Shown piece after piece: positions 36,114 through 44,642 of a stretch of DNA of 64,000 nt (within the stretch, counting starts at the first letter, position 1; each line of letters opens with the position of its first letter). The notes beneath the pieces are model-generated. The model ran no database searches. It was not told where the DNA came from and saw nothing but the letters and a program-made list of their open reading frames with translations. This DNA is from Pseudomonadota bacterium (GTDB taxonomy: Bacteria; Pseudomonadota; Gammaproteobacteria; Burkholderiales; Rhodocyclaceae), in NCBI GenBank assembly GCA_018262095.1, contig JAGTRW010000022.1, positions 1-64,000 of the forward strand, written 5' to 3'. Made by a program: the position numbers and the translations under genes.

Positions 36114-36255
36114 GGGGCGGGTTCATTCGCCCCATTTCGCTCGCCGAAGCCGCCCAAGGAATGATAGAGTCATCCCCCTGAACCGGCACCAGGGCCCTGG
36201 CCTGGCGTGTTGCAAGCGGATCGTTTCGGCGACCACTGACGGAGATGCGGCGGCT

Positions 36256-37554
36256 ATGGAAATCAACGCTCACTATTCGACTCTCGGCGTTAACGTCGAT
36301 GCCAGCCCGCAGCAAATCGGTACCGCCTACGCAGCGCAGCTGGCCGCTTTCCGAAAGCGTCTGGCGATCGCCGACCCGTTGCCGATCGAGCGACTCGACG
36401 CGCTACGCGAGGCCTATCGAATCCTCTCGTGCCCGCTGCAGCGGCGCGCCTACGATGCACAGCAGGCGCCACCCGGCGCTGCGCCCGGGTCTGCCGAGAC
36501 TCGCGCCGACGGCGCGTTCGGCGCTGCCAGCGCCGGCGAAGCGGCAGTCGAATTCCATGGCAGCGGCGCCGAGTACTTCCGTATCTGGCTGGTCAATATC
36601 GCCCTGACGCTGCTGACGATCGGCTTCTACTCGGCCTGGGCCAAGGTCAGGCGCGAAAGGTATTTTCACCGCAACATGATGGTCGACGGTTCGTCTTTCG
36701 ACTATCACGGCACACCGCGCGCGATCCTGCTCGGCCGCCTCGTGGTGCTGGCGTTTTTTCTGCTCGCCAGCCTCGCCGAGTACGTCGGACCTGGCGCCAG
36801 TCTGGCCGTCTCGGTTTTCGGTCTGGTCGCTTTTCCCTGGCTGCTGCTGACGTCAATACGCTTCAGGGCGCGCAACACCAGCTATCGCGGTATCCGCTTC
36901 GCCTTTTCCGGCAGCTATCTGAAGGCGCTGGTCCTGTTCCTGGTCCACGGCCCGCTGATTCTTCTGACGCTCGGTTTCTCCTTCCCGATTTTCCTGCAGC
37001 GGCAGAAGGCCTTTATTGCCAATCACCTGAGCTACGGCAGCGCGCCGCTTCGCTTCAACGCCCGCGCTGGCGACTTCTATCGCGGCCTCGCCGCAGCGCT
37101 GACGCTCTGGGCACTTTTGCTGGCGGGCGCCGTGGGTCTTGTCCTCCGCCTATTTTCCGGCCCCGGGTCGGCGCTGGGATTGGCCTTGATTCTCTTTGCC
37201 TTGCCTCTGCTCGGCCTGCTCTTCGTCTTGCTCCAACTCGTGTTTCTGCCGTACAGCCGCGTCGTCGGCAGCAATCTGCTGTGGAACCACATGCAGGTCG
37301 GCATCACTCGGTTTCGCAGCACGCAGCGGGTCCGCGCCTACCTCGCCATCGCGCTCAGCAACTGGCTATTGATCTTGCTGACGCTCGGCTTCTTCTGGCC
37401 GTTGGCGCAGATCAGGCTGGCGCAGTTCCGCGCCCGCAACCTCTTCGTCGTCGCCCCGCAGGCGCTCGCCGAAGTCGCCGCCAAGCCCCGCGAAAAGGCC
37501 TCGGCGCTGGGCAGTGAAGCAATGGCTGCACTCGATCTCGACATTGCCCTGTAG
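36256..37554 (+). CDS. DUF898 (YjgN) membrane protein with N-terminal J-domain-like region
   Basis: The 432-residue protein has two parts. Residues 1-68 resemble a DnaJ domain (HYSTLGVNVDASPQQIGTAY and ALREAYRILSCPLQRRAYD) but lack the HPD tripeptide needed to stimulate Hsp70. Residues about 95-415 are DUF898, with several membrane segments and a repeated motif seen as GFYSAWAKVRRERYF and GFFWPLAQIRLAQFRARN. DUF898 proteins have no known function. The M48 peptidase gene starts immediately after its stop (TAGATG), so translation is coupled, and the pairing is recurrent in proteobacteria. Confidence 0.87.
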   Translation: MEINAHYSTLGVNVDASPQQIGTAYAAQLAAFRKRLAIADPLPIERLDALREAYRILSCPLQRRAYDAQQAPPGAAPGSAETRADGAFGAASAGEAAVEFHGSGAEYFRIWLVNIALTLLTIGFYSAWAKVRRERYFHRNMMVDGSSFDYHGTPRAILLGRLVVLAFFLLASLAEYVGPGASLAVSVFGLVAFPWLLLTSIRFRARNTSYRGIRFAFSGSYLKALVLFLVHGPLILLTLGFSFPIFLQRQKAFIANHLSYGSAPLRFNARAGDFYRGLAAALTLWALLLAGAVGLVLRLFSGPGSALGLALILFALPLLGLLFVLLQLVFLPYSRVVGSNLLWNHMQVGITRFRSTQRVRAYLAIALSNWLLILLTLGFFWPLAQIRLAQFRARNLFVVAPQALAEVAAKPREKASALGSEAMAALDLDIAL

Positions 37555-38547
37555 ATGATCGACGCCTTCTACTACGACGGAAGAAGCGCGCACCGCCACC
37601 CCGTTCGGCTGGGAATCGACAGCGGGCAATTGCACATTCTCGGCGCTGGCGTGGCGCGACATGTGCCGCTGCGCGAGGTCGACTTCGGCGAGCCGCTTGC
37701 CGGCGCCCCGCGCTGCATCGAGCTCGCCGACGGCGGGCGCTGCGAGGTCGGCGATAGCGCGCAGCAGGCGGCGCTCGCCCGCCTGATCGCCGACACCGAC
37801 GCGCACGAATCGCCGGTGGTCCGCATCCAGAAAAGCTGGCGCGCGGCGCTGGTGGCCTTTGTGCTGGTCGTCGCTGGCAGCGCTGCCGCCTATCTGTGGG
37901 GACTGCCCGAAGTTGCCCGGCTGGCGGCTCAAATGATTCCACCGACCGCTGTGCAGAAAATCTCGGCGACCGCACTCGCGCAGCTGGACCGCCAGCACTT
38001 CTCGCCCAGCCGGCTGAGCGGTGCGCGCCAGCAGCAACTGCGCGACAACGCCTCGACGTTCCTGACAGGCCCGGGGCTGCCGAACTGGCGCCTGCATTTT
38101 CGTTCGTCGCGCGCGCTCGGCAGCAACGCCTTGGCCCTGCCGGGTGGCGACATCATCGTCCTCGACGAACTGGTCACGCAACTCGACGAGGGCGAGATCA
38201 ACGCGGTGCTTGCCCACGAGCTCGGCCATGTCGAGCATCGCCACGGTTTGCGTCTGCTGCTCCAAAAAGCCAGCCTGGCGATCGTCATGGCAGCCTGGTT
38301 CGGCGACGTATCGGCAGCGGCGGTCGGCATCAGCGGCGTGCTGCTGAGCTCCGGTTATTCGCGCGCCGCCGAACTCGAAGCCGACGCCTACGCCGCACGA
38401 CTGCTGCTGCGCTGCTGCCAGTCAGCCGAAGCGCTGATCAGCAGCCTCGACCAGCTGGAGCGTCCGACGCGGAAAACCGGCGACCTCCTCGCCAGCCATC
38501 CCGACACCCGCCAACGCATCGCCGCCATCAGGGCCTTGTCACCATGA
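37555..38547 (+). CDS. M48 family zinc metallopeptidase
   Basis: The 330-residue protein has one membrane segment (about 97-117) and a catalytic domain with HELGHVEH (221-228), whose two His bind zinc and Glu222 is catalytic. The third ligand Glu is in AAELEADAYAARLL. It resembles HtpX/Ste24-like membrane-linked peptidases. It directly follows the DUF898 gene and overlaps the next gene by ATGA. A role in membrane-protein quality control with the DUF898 partner is plausible. Confidence 0.9.
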   Translation: MIDAFYYDGRSAHRHPVRLGIDSGQLHILGAGVARHVPLREVDFGEPLAGAPRCIELADGGRCEVGDSAQQAALARLIADTDAHESPVVRIQKSWRAALVAFVLVVAGSAAAYLWGLPEVARLAAQMIPPTAVQKISATALAQLDRQHFSPSRLSGARQQQLRDNASTFLTGPGLPNWRLHFRSSRALGSNALALPGGDIIVLDELVTQLDEGEINAVLAHELGHVEHRHGLRLLLQKASLAIVMAAWFGDVSAAAVGISGVLLSSGYSRAAELEADAYAARLLLRCCQSAEALISSLDQLERPTRKTGDLLASHPDTRQRIAAIRALSP

Positions 38548-39659
38548 CCAGCCGCGCCATAAAAACCGAAACCCGGCTCGCCGCCGGACTGCTGCTGCTT
38601 CTTTTCGGAGTCTGCGGACTCTTTGCCGCCTGGATCCCGCTGCTGACCCGATCGTCGATCATGGTCGGGGAATTCCCGGCCAGGGTCGCCATGAGCTGCG
38701 GCTACTGCGCCGTGGTGGTGATTCTCAGCTCGGCGGTCGACCGCGCCGACGGCGCTGCGGCGGTTGGCGCGTATCGCCTGATCGGGCGCTGGTTCTTATG
38801 GGCCGGCGCGTTCCTCGCCGCCCTTTCGATCAGTCTGGCAGTAACGCAAACTCGCTATGCCGACGACCTGTTAACGGCCACCAAGCTGTCAGCCGTTGTT
38901 CCGATCGGCCTGAGCATTTTCGTGCTCTTGGCCTACCTGATCGGCCGCCCGGCGAAACGCCAAACAACGTCGCGCCGCGCGCGCTGGACGAAACCCGCTC
39001 TGGCCATCATCCTCTGCGCGGTGGCCAGTCTGCTGCTCTATCAGCGTTACAGCGAGAAGCAGGAGCGCACGGCGCGCTACGCCGCCGAAGACGAAGCCGC
39101 GCGACGATTGGCCAAGCCATGGACGCTCGACCTAAACGCCTTTCATGGCGGCATGTCGGCGCAGGAGGTGCGCGCGCTGGCGGCAACGACCGGCCACTCG
39201 CTTCAATGCGCAGGCGATCTGCCGTCGGAAAATCGCCTGCGCCAGGACGACAAGAGTCAATGCTGGACCGCGCTGGGCAATGCCTGGGGCGAGCCGGCGC
39301 TGATCACCATGTTCGCCTTCAGCGAGGATGGCTTGCGCAATCATCTGCTGCGCTTTCCCGGCAGCTCGTGGGCGGCGATCGAAAAGAAGCTCGACGGCAT
39401 GGGACAGCGCCTGCCGCAGGCCTTCGGCATCGACCCGGAGACGCGTTCGCCGATCATCGGCTGGCGCCTCGATTCCGGGCTGGTATTTTCCGCTCCGCCG
39501 GCCACCGGCTCGGAGCTCGCCGTGCTGTGGACCGCAAAGCGTGATCTGGCAATCGACCATTGCCCGTATCAGGGCGCCGCCAGCCGCCGCGATCCACAAG
39601 GCTATTCGGTGCCGATCAAGCAGTTATGGCCCGAAATCGATTGCGACAAGCGGCGCTAG
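38544..39659 (+). CDS. Membrane protein of unknown function, third gene of DUF898/M48 operon
   Basis: The start at 38544 overlaps the M48 stop (ATGA) and gives 371 residues. The first 170 residues hold about five hydrophobic segments. The remaining 200 are soluble, with four cysteines and a Trp-rich region (SQCWTALGNAWGEPA). I do not recognise a domain. The position suggests it works with the DUF898 protein and the peptidase, perhaps as a partner or substrate-presenting protein. Confidence 0.75.
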   Translation: MTSRAIKTETRLAAGLLLLLFGVCGLFAAWIPLLTRSSIMVGEFPARVAMSCGYCAVVVILSSAVDRADGAAAVGAYRLIGRWFLWAGAFLAALSISLAVTQTRYADDLLTATKLSAVVPIGLSIFVLLAYLIGRPAKRQTTSRRARWTKPALAIILCAVASLLLYQRYSEKQERTARYAAEDEAARRLAKPWTLDLNAFHGGMSAQEVRALAATTGHSLQCAGDLPSENRLRQDDKSQCWTALGNAWGEPALITMFAFSEDGLRNHLLRFPGSSWAAIEKKLDGMGQRLPQAFGIDPETRSPIIGWRLDSGLVFSAPPATGSELAVLWTAKRDLAIDHCPYQGAASRRDPQGYSVPIKQLWPEIDCDKRR

Positions 39660-39792
39660 GAAGTCGTTTGAGATCGATTGGGCGAATGAATTCACCCCAA
39701 CACCACCAATCGAAGAAATTGCGCCCAAGCATACCGACTCTTGCTAGCATGCACGCCCTCAGGCATGACCAGCAAGGAGCAAAGGCTGCACG

Positions 39793-40680
39793 ATGAATTC
39801 AACAAACCAAGGACCGCGCCCGACCGCCGGGCGCGGCGTGCTGATGGCACTGCTGGCGACCGTCGCCTACGCGCTGGTCGATACGCTGTCGAAATATCAG
39901 GCGCGCGACTATCCAGTCGAAATGATCGTCTGGGCGCGCTATGCGGTGCCACTCGTGTTGCTGCTCGCGGTGTTCCTGCCGCAACGTGGCCGGCGCATGC
40001 TGCGCACCGCATTTCCCCTGCTGCAGTTGCTGCGCGGCGTGTTGCTAACGGCCGGAACGCTGTTCATCGTTTTCGCCTATCGCGTGATGCCGATCGCCGA
40101 GGCGCAGGCGATCAGTTTCATTCACCCGCTGCTGCTCACGCTGCTGGCGGTCGTTTTTCTCGGCGAAAAGGTCAACCGCCTGGGCTGGGTCGCCGTGCTG
40201 CTTGGCTTTTCGGGCGTGCTGGTGATCGTCAGGCCCGGCGGCGCACTGTTCACCCCTGCAGCCCTGCTGCCTCTGGGTCTGGCCTTGAGCTTTTCCTCGT
40301 ACCAGATCTTCACGCGAATGGTCGCCCGCAAGGAAGACTCGATCAACTCGCTCTATTGCGTGCTGCTCGTCGGCTCGGTGGTGATGAGCCTGGCGCTGCC
40401 TTTTGCCTGGATCGCCCCAACCGCCAAAGGCCTGCTCTTTTTTGCGCTGATTGGCATCACCTCGGGAATCGGCCATTTCCTGACGATCAAGGCACTCGAG
40501 TACGCGCCGGCGTCGCTGCTCGCACCCTTTGCCTATATTCAGCTGCTGTGGGTGAGCATTCTGGGCGTTGTGGTCTTTGGCGATTTTCCCGATTCGCTCA
40601 CGCTGGCCGGGATGGCTATCGTCGTCGCTGGCGGCCTGCTGGTCGCCGCCTCACATCGCAGAAAAAACGGGGCGCCGTGA
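39793..40680 (+). CDS. EamA/DMT-family transporter
   Basis: The 295-residue protein has about ten membrane segments in two EamA repeats. Motifs include PIAEAQAISFIHPLLLTL, FLGEKVNRLGW and EYAPASLLAPFAYIQLLW. It is a paralogue of the transporter at 10785-11675. The substrate is unknown. An AAGGAG lies upstream of the ATG at a slightly long distance. It is convergent with map, 7 bases apart. Confidence 0.9.
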   Translation: MNSTNQGPRPTAGRGVLMALLATVAYALVDTLSKYQARDYPVEMIVWARYAVPLVLLLAVFLPQRGRRMLRTAFPLLQLLRGVLLTAGTLFIVFAYRVMPIAEAQAISFIHPLLLTLLAVVFLGEKVNRLGWVAVLLGFSGVLVIVRPGGALFTPAALLPLGLALSFSSYQIFTRMVARKEDSINSLYCVLLVGSVVMSLALPFAWIAPTAKGLLFFALIGITSGIGHFLTIKALEYAPASLLAPFAYIQLLWVSILGVVVFGDFPDSLTLAGMAIVVAGGLLVAASHRRKNGAP

Positions 40681-40687
40681 TTTCCGG

Positions 40688-41497
40688 TCATGCGCCAGGC
40701 ATGATCGGCGCGTAATCCCCGTAGCCATCCGGCCACGGCGTGAGAACCTCGAAGCCGCGCTCGGTGACAGCCACCATGTGCTCCCACTGGGCGGAAAGCG
40801 AACGGTCCTTGGTCACCACCGTCCAGCCATCGGGCAACTGCCTGATCGCCGCTTTGCCGGCATTGATCATGGGCTCGATGGTAAACACCATGCCCGCTTC
40901 AAGCTTCAAGCCCGCACCAGGTTTTCCGAAGTGAAGAACCTGGGGCTCGTCGTGGTAGATCTGCCCAATGCCGTGACCGCAGTATTCGCGAACGACGCTG
41001 AACCCCTCGCGCTCGGCGACGCTCTGGATGGCGTGACCGACATCCCCCAGCGTGGCTCCCGGGTGGACTTGCTCAATGCCTGCGCGCATCGCCTCGTAAG
41101 TGGTACGAACCAGTCGTTTGGCGAGGATGCTCGGTTCTCCGACGAAGTACATGCGGCTGGTGTCGCCAAACCAGCCGTCTTTGATGATGGCGATGTCGAT
41201 GTTAACGATGTCGCCATTCTTCAATTTCTTGTCCGAAGGGATCCCATGGCAGATGACGTGGTTCACCGAAGCGCACACCGTCTTGGGATAGCCGTGGTAG
41301 CCGATATTGGCGGCGATCGCCTGCTGCACGTTGACGATGTAGTCGTGACAGCGCTGGTCCAGTTCGTTGGTCGTGACGCCTGGCTTCACATGCTCGGCAA
41401 TCATTTGCAAGACATCGGCAGCCAACCGCCCGGCCCGGCGAGCCATGGCGATTTCGGCCGCAGAGCGGATGGCGACGCGCTTGGAGTGGGGTGTCAT
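40688..41497 (-). CDS. map: Type I methionine aminopeptidase
   Basis: The 269-residue protein removes N-terminal Met from nascent proteins. The metal ligands of the pita-bread fold are present: two Asp in NIDIAIIKDGWFGDTSRM, His in CGHGIGQIYH, Glu in FTIEPMI and Glu in AQWEHM. It lacks an N-terminal zinc-finger extension. In many betaproteobacteria map lies next to rpsB; here it follows a Skp-like gene by 17 bases, so it may be a second copy. Confidence 0.95.
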   Translation of the reverse strand: MTPHSKRVAIRSAAEIAMARRAGRLAADVLQMIAEHVKPGVTTNELDQRCHDYIVNVQQAIAANIGYHGYPKTVCASVNHVICHGIPSDKKLKNGDIVNIDIAIIKDGWFGDTSRMYFVGEPSILAKRLVRTTYEAMRAGIEQVHPGATLGDVGHAIQSVAEREGFSVVREYCGHGIGQIYHDEPQVLHFGKPGAGLKLEAGMVFTIEPMINAGKAAIRQLPDGWTVVTKDRSLSAQWEHMVAVTERGFEVLTPWPDGYGDYAPIMPGA

Positions 41498-41514
41498 GCG
41501 GCGCTTACCAACGC

Positions 41515-42021
41515 TTAATTCGCTGTCAATTTCTTGATGACTTTGTCAGTGATATCCAATCGATTGCTGACCGCAACAGCCTCTTGAAAAATCATGTCCA
41601 AATGCTCCGCATCGGCAATTTGCGCGATGGCCTTGTTGGCCTTGTCGAGAAGGCTTGATGCTTCGCTGTTTTTCCGAATATTGAGGTCTTCCTGAAACTC
41701 TTGCTGCCGGCGCTGAAAACGCACTGATATCGCAGCGAGCTCTTCTTCCTTGGCTCGCCGCTGGCTATCGGACAGCGACGCGCCCTTTTCCGCCAGGGCC
41801 GCCTGACGCGACGCGATGTCATCGGCAATTCGCTGAAGATCCTGCCGACGCCCTTCAAATTCCTGTTCCATTTTTTTGCTTGCATTGATGGCTGCGGGAG
41901 CTTCGCGGATGACGCGTTCCATGTTGACGTAGGCAATCGTCAATTCATCAGCGTAAGCCTTTAGAAAGAGGGGAACCACGATCAGGCAGGAAAGTAACGC
42001 AAGCTTTAATTTTTTTTCCAT
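41515..42021 (-). CDS. OmpH/Skp-family periplasmic chaperone
   Basis: The 168-residue protein has a signal peptide (about 1-25, ending AYA) and a long charged helical region typical of Skp tentacles (about 45-125, EEELAAISVRFQRRQQEF). The N-terminus of the mature part, TIAYVNMERVIRE, is the Skp hallmark. It would hold unfolded outer-membrane proteins in the periplasm. Classical skp lies beside bamA and lpxD, which are not seen here, so this may be a paralogue. A GAGG Shine-Dalgarno precedes the ATG. Confidence 0.88.
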   Translation of the reverse strand: MEKKLKLALLSCLIVVPLFLKAYADELTIAYVNMERVIREAPAAINASKKMEQEFEGRRQDLQRIADDIASRQAALAEKGASLSDSQRRAKEEELAAISVRFQRRQQEFQEDLNIRKNSEASSLLDKANKAIAQIADAEHLDMIFQEAVAVSNRLDITDKVIKKLTAN

Positions 42022-42431
42022 GAAGCACCTCGGTGTTAAAAAATAGGGAACAGGGCAAGACTTGATATCTCATCAGGCAGATGGTGATGGCGCGAGTCAA
42101 TCGGATGAACATTGTCCGTTCAGGAAATCAGTCCAGAACACTTTGCCGCTGCCTGGGTGGCGGGGCCATCTGGATGACCGGCAGGTGGCGATGGCGACCG
42201 CCAACAATTGGCCTTCGTCGGCATTTTAATCCCGAATGGGCGGAATCGCTGAGCGAAGAGCCATTCAAGCTGGAAAACCTAGCCACTGCTCAGTTGTACC
42301 TCGCCAAGCGACGAAGCGCTATGGTCTCTCAGTCCGAGTTCTTGTCTCATAGCCTGCCGGACCGAAAACCGCCAGCGAAGGGATTATCGGCCGTCTCCTG
42401 TGACGAGACGACGCCATCGCCATCAGGCCAT
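42022..42431. other. Intergenic region upstream of skp-like gene
   Basis: These 410 bases lie between two minus-strand genes and should contain the skp-like promoter and the end of the phosphoesterase transcript. A plus-strand open frame (42081-42617) runs into the phosphoesterase gene and shows no domain. No clear hairpin or repeat was found. Confidence 0.4.
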
Positions 42432-44468
42432 CTACGGGAACATCGCCTTGAGCGCATTGATCATCGCCGGACTCAGTTGCTTGAACAGTTCGGCGTTGTA
42501 GGAACCATTGTACGGGACGGGAATCGGCGCGTTGCTCAAATCGACGAATTGGATCGTCGGGTCGGGCGTTCCCGAGTTATCCTGAACCCGCGTCGGATCC
42601 ATGGTCGGCAGGGCTAGACCAGTGGCGACGCCCTTGAGATTCGCGTAGTTCGGATTGCTCAACTGGACGTTGTTCTGAACGATCTGCTGCGTCGCAATCG
42701 CGTACTTGCGCGACGTTGCCGCTGGCGTTCCAGCGGCGACCGACGGGTCGACGTTGACGGTCACGATCGAAACCGTGTAGTCGCTGTTGAGATAGATCTG
42801 GAAGGTCCGGAACTGTTGCGGCCAATCCCTCAGCGACGATGTCTCGACCTGCCAGAAGCCCTGCTCGGGCTTGGCTTTATCGGCCGACGGAAAAGCCTTG
42901 ACGGTATTGAGATGACGATGGCCGGCGACCCACATCAGCAGGTTCGGACAGCTCTGCAGCTTGGCGACCAGGTCGGTCAGCGTCACGGCATTCTGGTATT
43001 GCGCCGGTACATTCACATACTGCGGCGCCGTCGTCGGATTCGCGGGCAGCACGGGCGCCCACCATTCGGTCAGCGCGCCGATCGCCGCAACGCCGATCGG
43101 CACGTGGGCGGCGATGATCATCAGCTGGTTGGCCGCCTGCCCCTTGTCGAGTTCGGCTTGCAGCCACGTCCAGCGCTTGGCGTCGAGGTAACCATGGCCG
43201 TGAATGTCGGTCGCACCGTCGTATTCCGACCGCGTGTCGTCGAGAACGATCACCTTGAGCGGCACCTTGGCGTTCGGAACGAAGCTGTAGCAGGCGAAGC
43301 CGTCGCTGGCCAGCGCCGGGTCGACCAGGTTGAAGCCGTGGCCGACCGGGTTGCTCGTCGTATTGAAGAATTCCTGCACCCAGCCCGATCGCACCAGCGA
43401 GCGGCGATTGGCATCGGCGGTGACCTTCGGCGCGCCGGCGGCAAACGCCGGATCGCTGGCCGGACCCGAATCAATTACCTCGCCATAGGGCGACGCGCCG
43501 TCGAGCACGCCCATGTAATAGGACGGCTTGGTCAACATGCTCGCCAGGTCGATCAGGATCGGGAAGGTCGTCGGCAACAAGGCAAGAACATCGCCAACCG
43601 CCCAGACCGAGTCGGCAAGGTAGGAATTGCGCAGGCCATACGCCGGATAGCCATCGACCGGAAACGAGCCGATGTAGAAATGATCGTGGTTGCCGAGCGC
43701 CTGATACCAGGCAATCGACTTGTCGAGCCCGACCGCCTGGTAAGGTTTCTGGTAGTCGATGCTGTCGGCGCCAAGATGATCGCCCGAACTCGGCGTGATG
43801 ACCTTGCCGTCGATGACGTCGATGTACCAGCGCAGTTCGTTGTACGAGGTGTTGTTGCAGGTATCGCCGAGCGAGATGCCGAAATCGAAGGGGTCCTGCT
43901 GGTGCAGCGCGTTGGCCGTCTGCATCGCGGCGTCGAGCACATGGGTGGTACACATCATCACCGGCGAGTAGATCGAGGTATTGTTGTACGAGCCCGGATC
44001 GAGTTTCTGGATATAGGTCAGCTGATTCGGCGCTTCCTTGTCGGTGATATGGATGTCGGTGAAGGCGAAGAAATTGAGCAGCTTCGTCTTCCGCGTCGGC
44101 ACGCTGTAGCCGGCGGGCATGATATCGGTCGGTCTTTGCTTGAGCGGCAGCGGCGAGCCGAAGGTCCAGTTGCCGTAGCCGTATTTGGCGTATTGCGCCA
44201 CTTCCCTGAGCTGCGAAGCGTTCAGTCCGGGCAGGCTGGCGGGGAACGAGAGCATCCGATCGAGCGTCGTTTTGACATTGGGGTCGATCGGGTACGACGC
44301 TATCGCCGCAGCGCCGCTGTCGCTGCTGCCACCGCCACAACCGAAGGTCAATGAACCCAGCGAAATCGCACCGACGGTCCCGGCGGAATACTTCAGAAAT
44401 GTCCGCCGCGTGATTTGGCCGACACAGGGAACACCGGCGCGCTTCGTCGAATCGTTGTGATTCATCAT
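42432..44468 (-). CDS. Exported metallophosphoesterase (TIGR03768/RPA4764-like family)
   Basis: The 678-residue protein starts with a twin-arginine signal (ITRRTFLKYSAG, 19-30) and a lipobox-like SLTFGC with C44, then a Gly/Ser linker. The calcineurin-type motifs are in order: TDIHITD, LGDTCNN, LGNHDHFY, AAHVPIG and AGHRHLN. Such enzymes hydrolyse phosphomonoesters or diesters using two metals. Folded Tat export suits secretion by the adjacent type II system. The ATG pair at 44468/44465 follows GGGGAG. It is divergent from a histidine phosphatase lipoprotein. Confidence 0.87.
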   Translation of the reverse strand: MMNHNDSTKRAGVPCVGQITRRTFLKYSAGTVGAISLGSLTFGCGGGSSDSGAAAIASYPIDPNVKTTLDRMLSFPASLPGLNASQLREVAQYAKYGYGNWTFGSPLPLKQRPTDIMPAGYSVPTRKTKLLNFFAFTDIHITDKEAPNQLTYIQKLDPGSYNNTSIYSPVMMCTTHVLDAAMQTANALHQQDPFDFGISLGDTCNNTSYNELRWYIDVIDGKVITPSSGDHLGADSIDYQKPYQAVGLDKSIAWYQALGNHDHFYIGSFPVDGYPAYGLRNSYLADSVWAVGDVLALLPTTFPILIDLASMLTKPSYYMGVLDGASPYGEVIDSGPASDPAFAAGAPKVTADANRRSLVRSGWVQEFFNTTSNPVGHGFNLVDPALASDGFACYSFVPNAKVPLKVIVLDDTRSEYDGATDIHGHGYLDAKRWTWLQAELDKGQAANQLMIIAAHVPIGVAAIGALTEWWAPVLPANPTTAPQYVNVPAQYQNAVTLTDLVAKLQSCPNLLMWVAGHRHLNTVKAFPSADKAKPEQGFWQVETSSLRDWPQQFRTFQIYLNSDYTVSIVTVNVDPSVAAGTPAATSRKYAIATQQIVQNNVQLSNPNYANLKGVATGLALPTMDPTRVQDNSGTPDPTIQFVDLSNAPIPVPYNGSYNAELFKQLSPAMINALKAMFP

Positions 44469-44642
44469 TTCTCCCCTTCACGAGTCTCGGCGCGAATCGC
44501 GCAGCTGTGGGCATTATGCCCTGGCTTCTCGCTTGCAGACGAACGAGAACGCCAAATCCATGATTTTGTCGTGGTCTTTGTTTCGCCGCGCTAGAATCGC
44601 AGCAGCTTCGCGAAACCCTCTCCTGCTTACCGGAAAAAAGTC

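Noticed and set aside
42081-42617. Plus-strand open frame of 178 codons
   Set aside because: It overlaps the end of the metallophosphoesterase gene and shows no domain.
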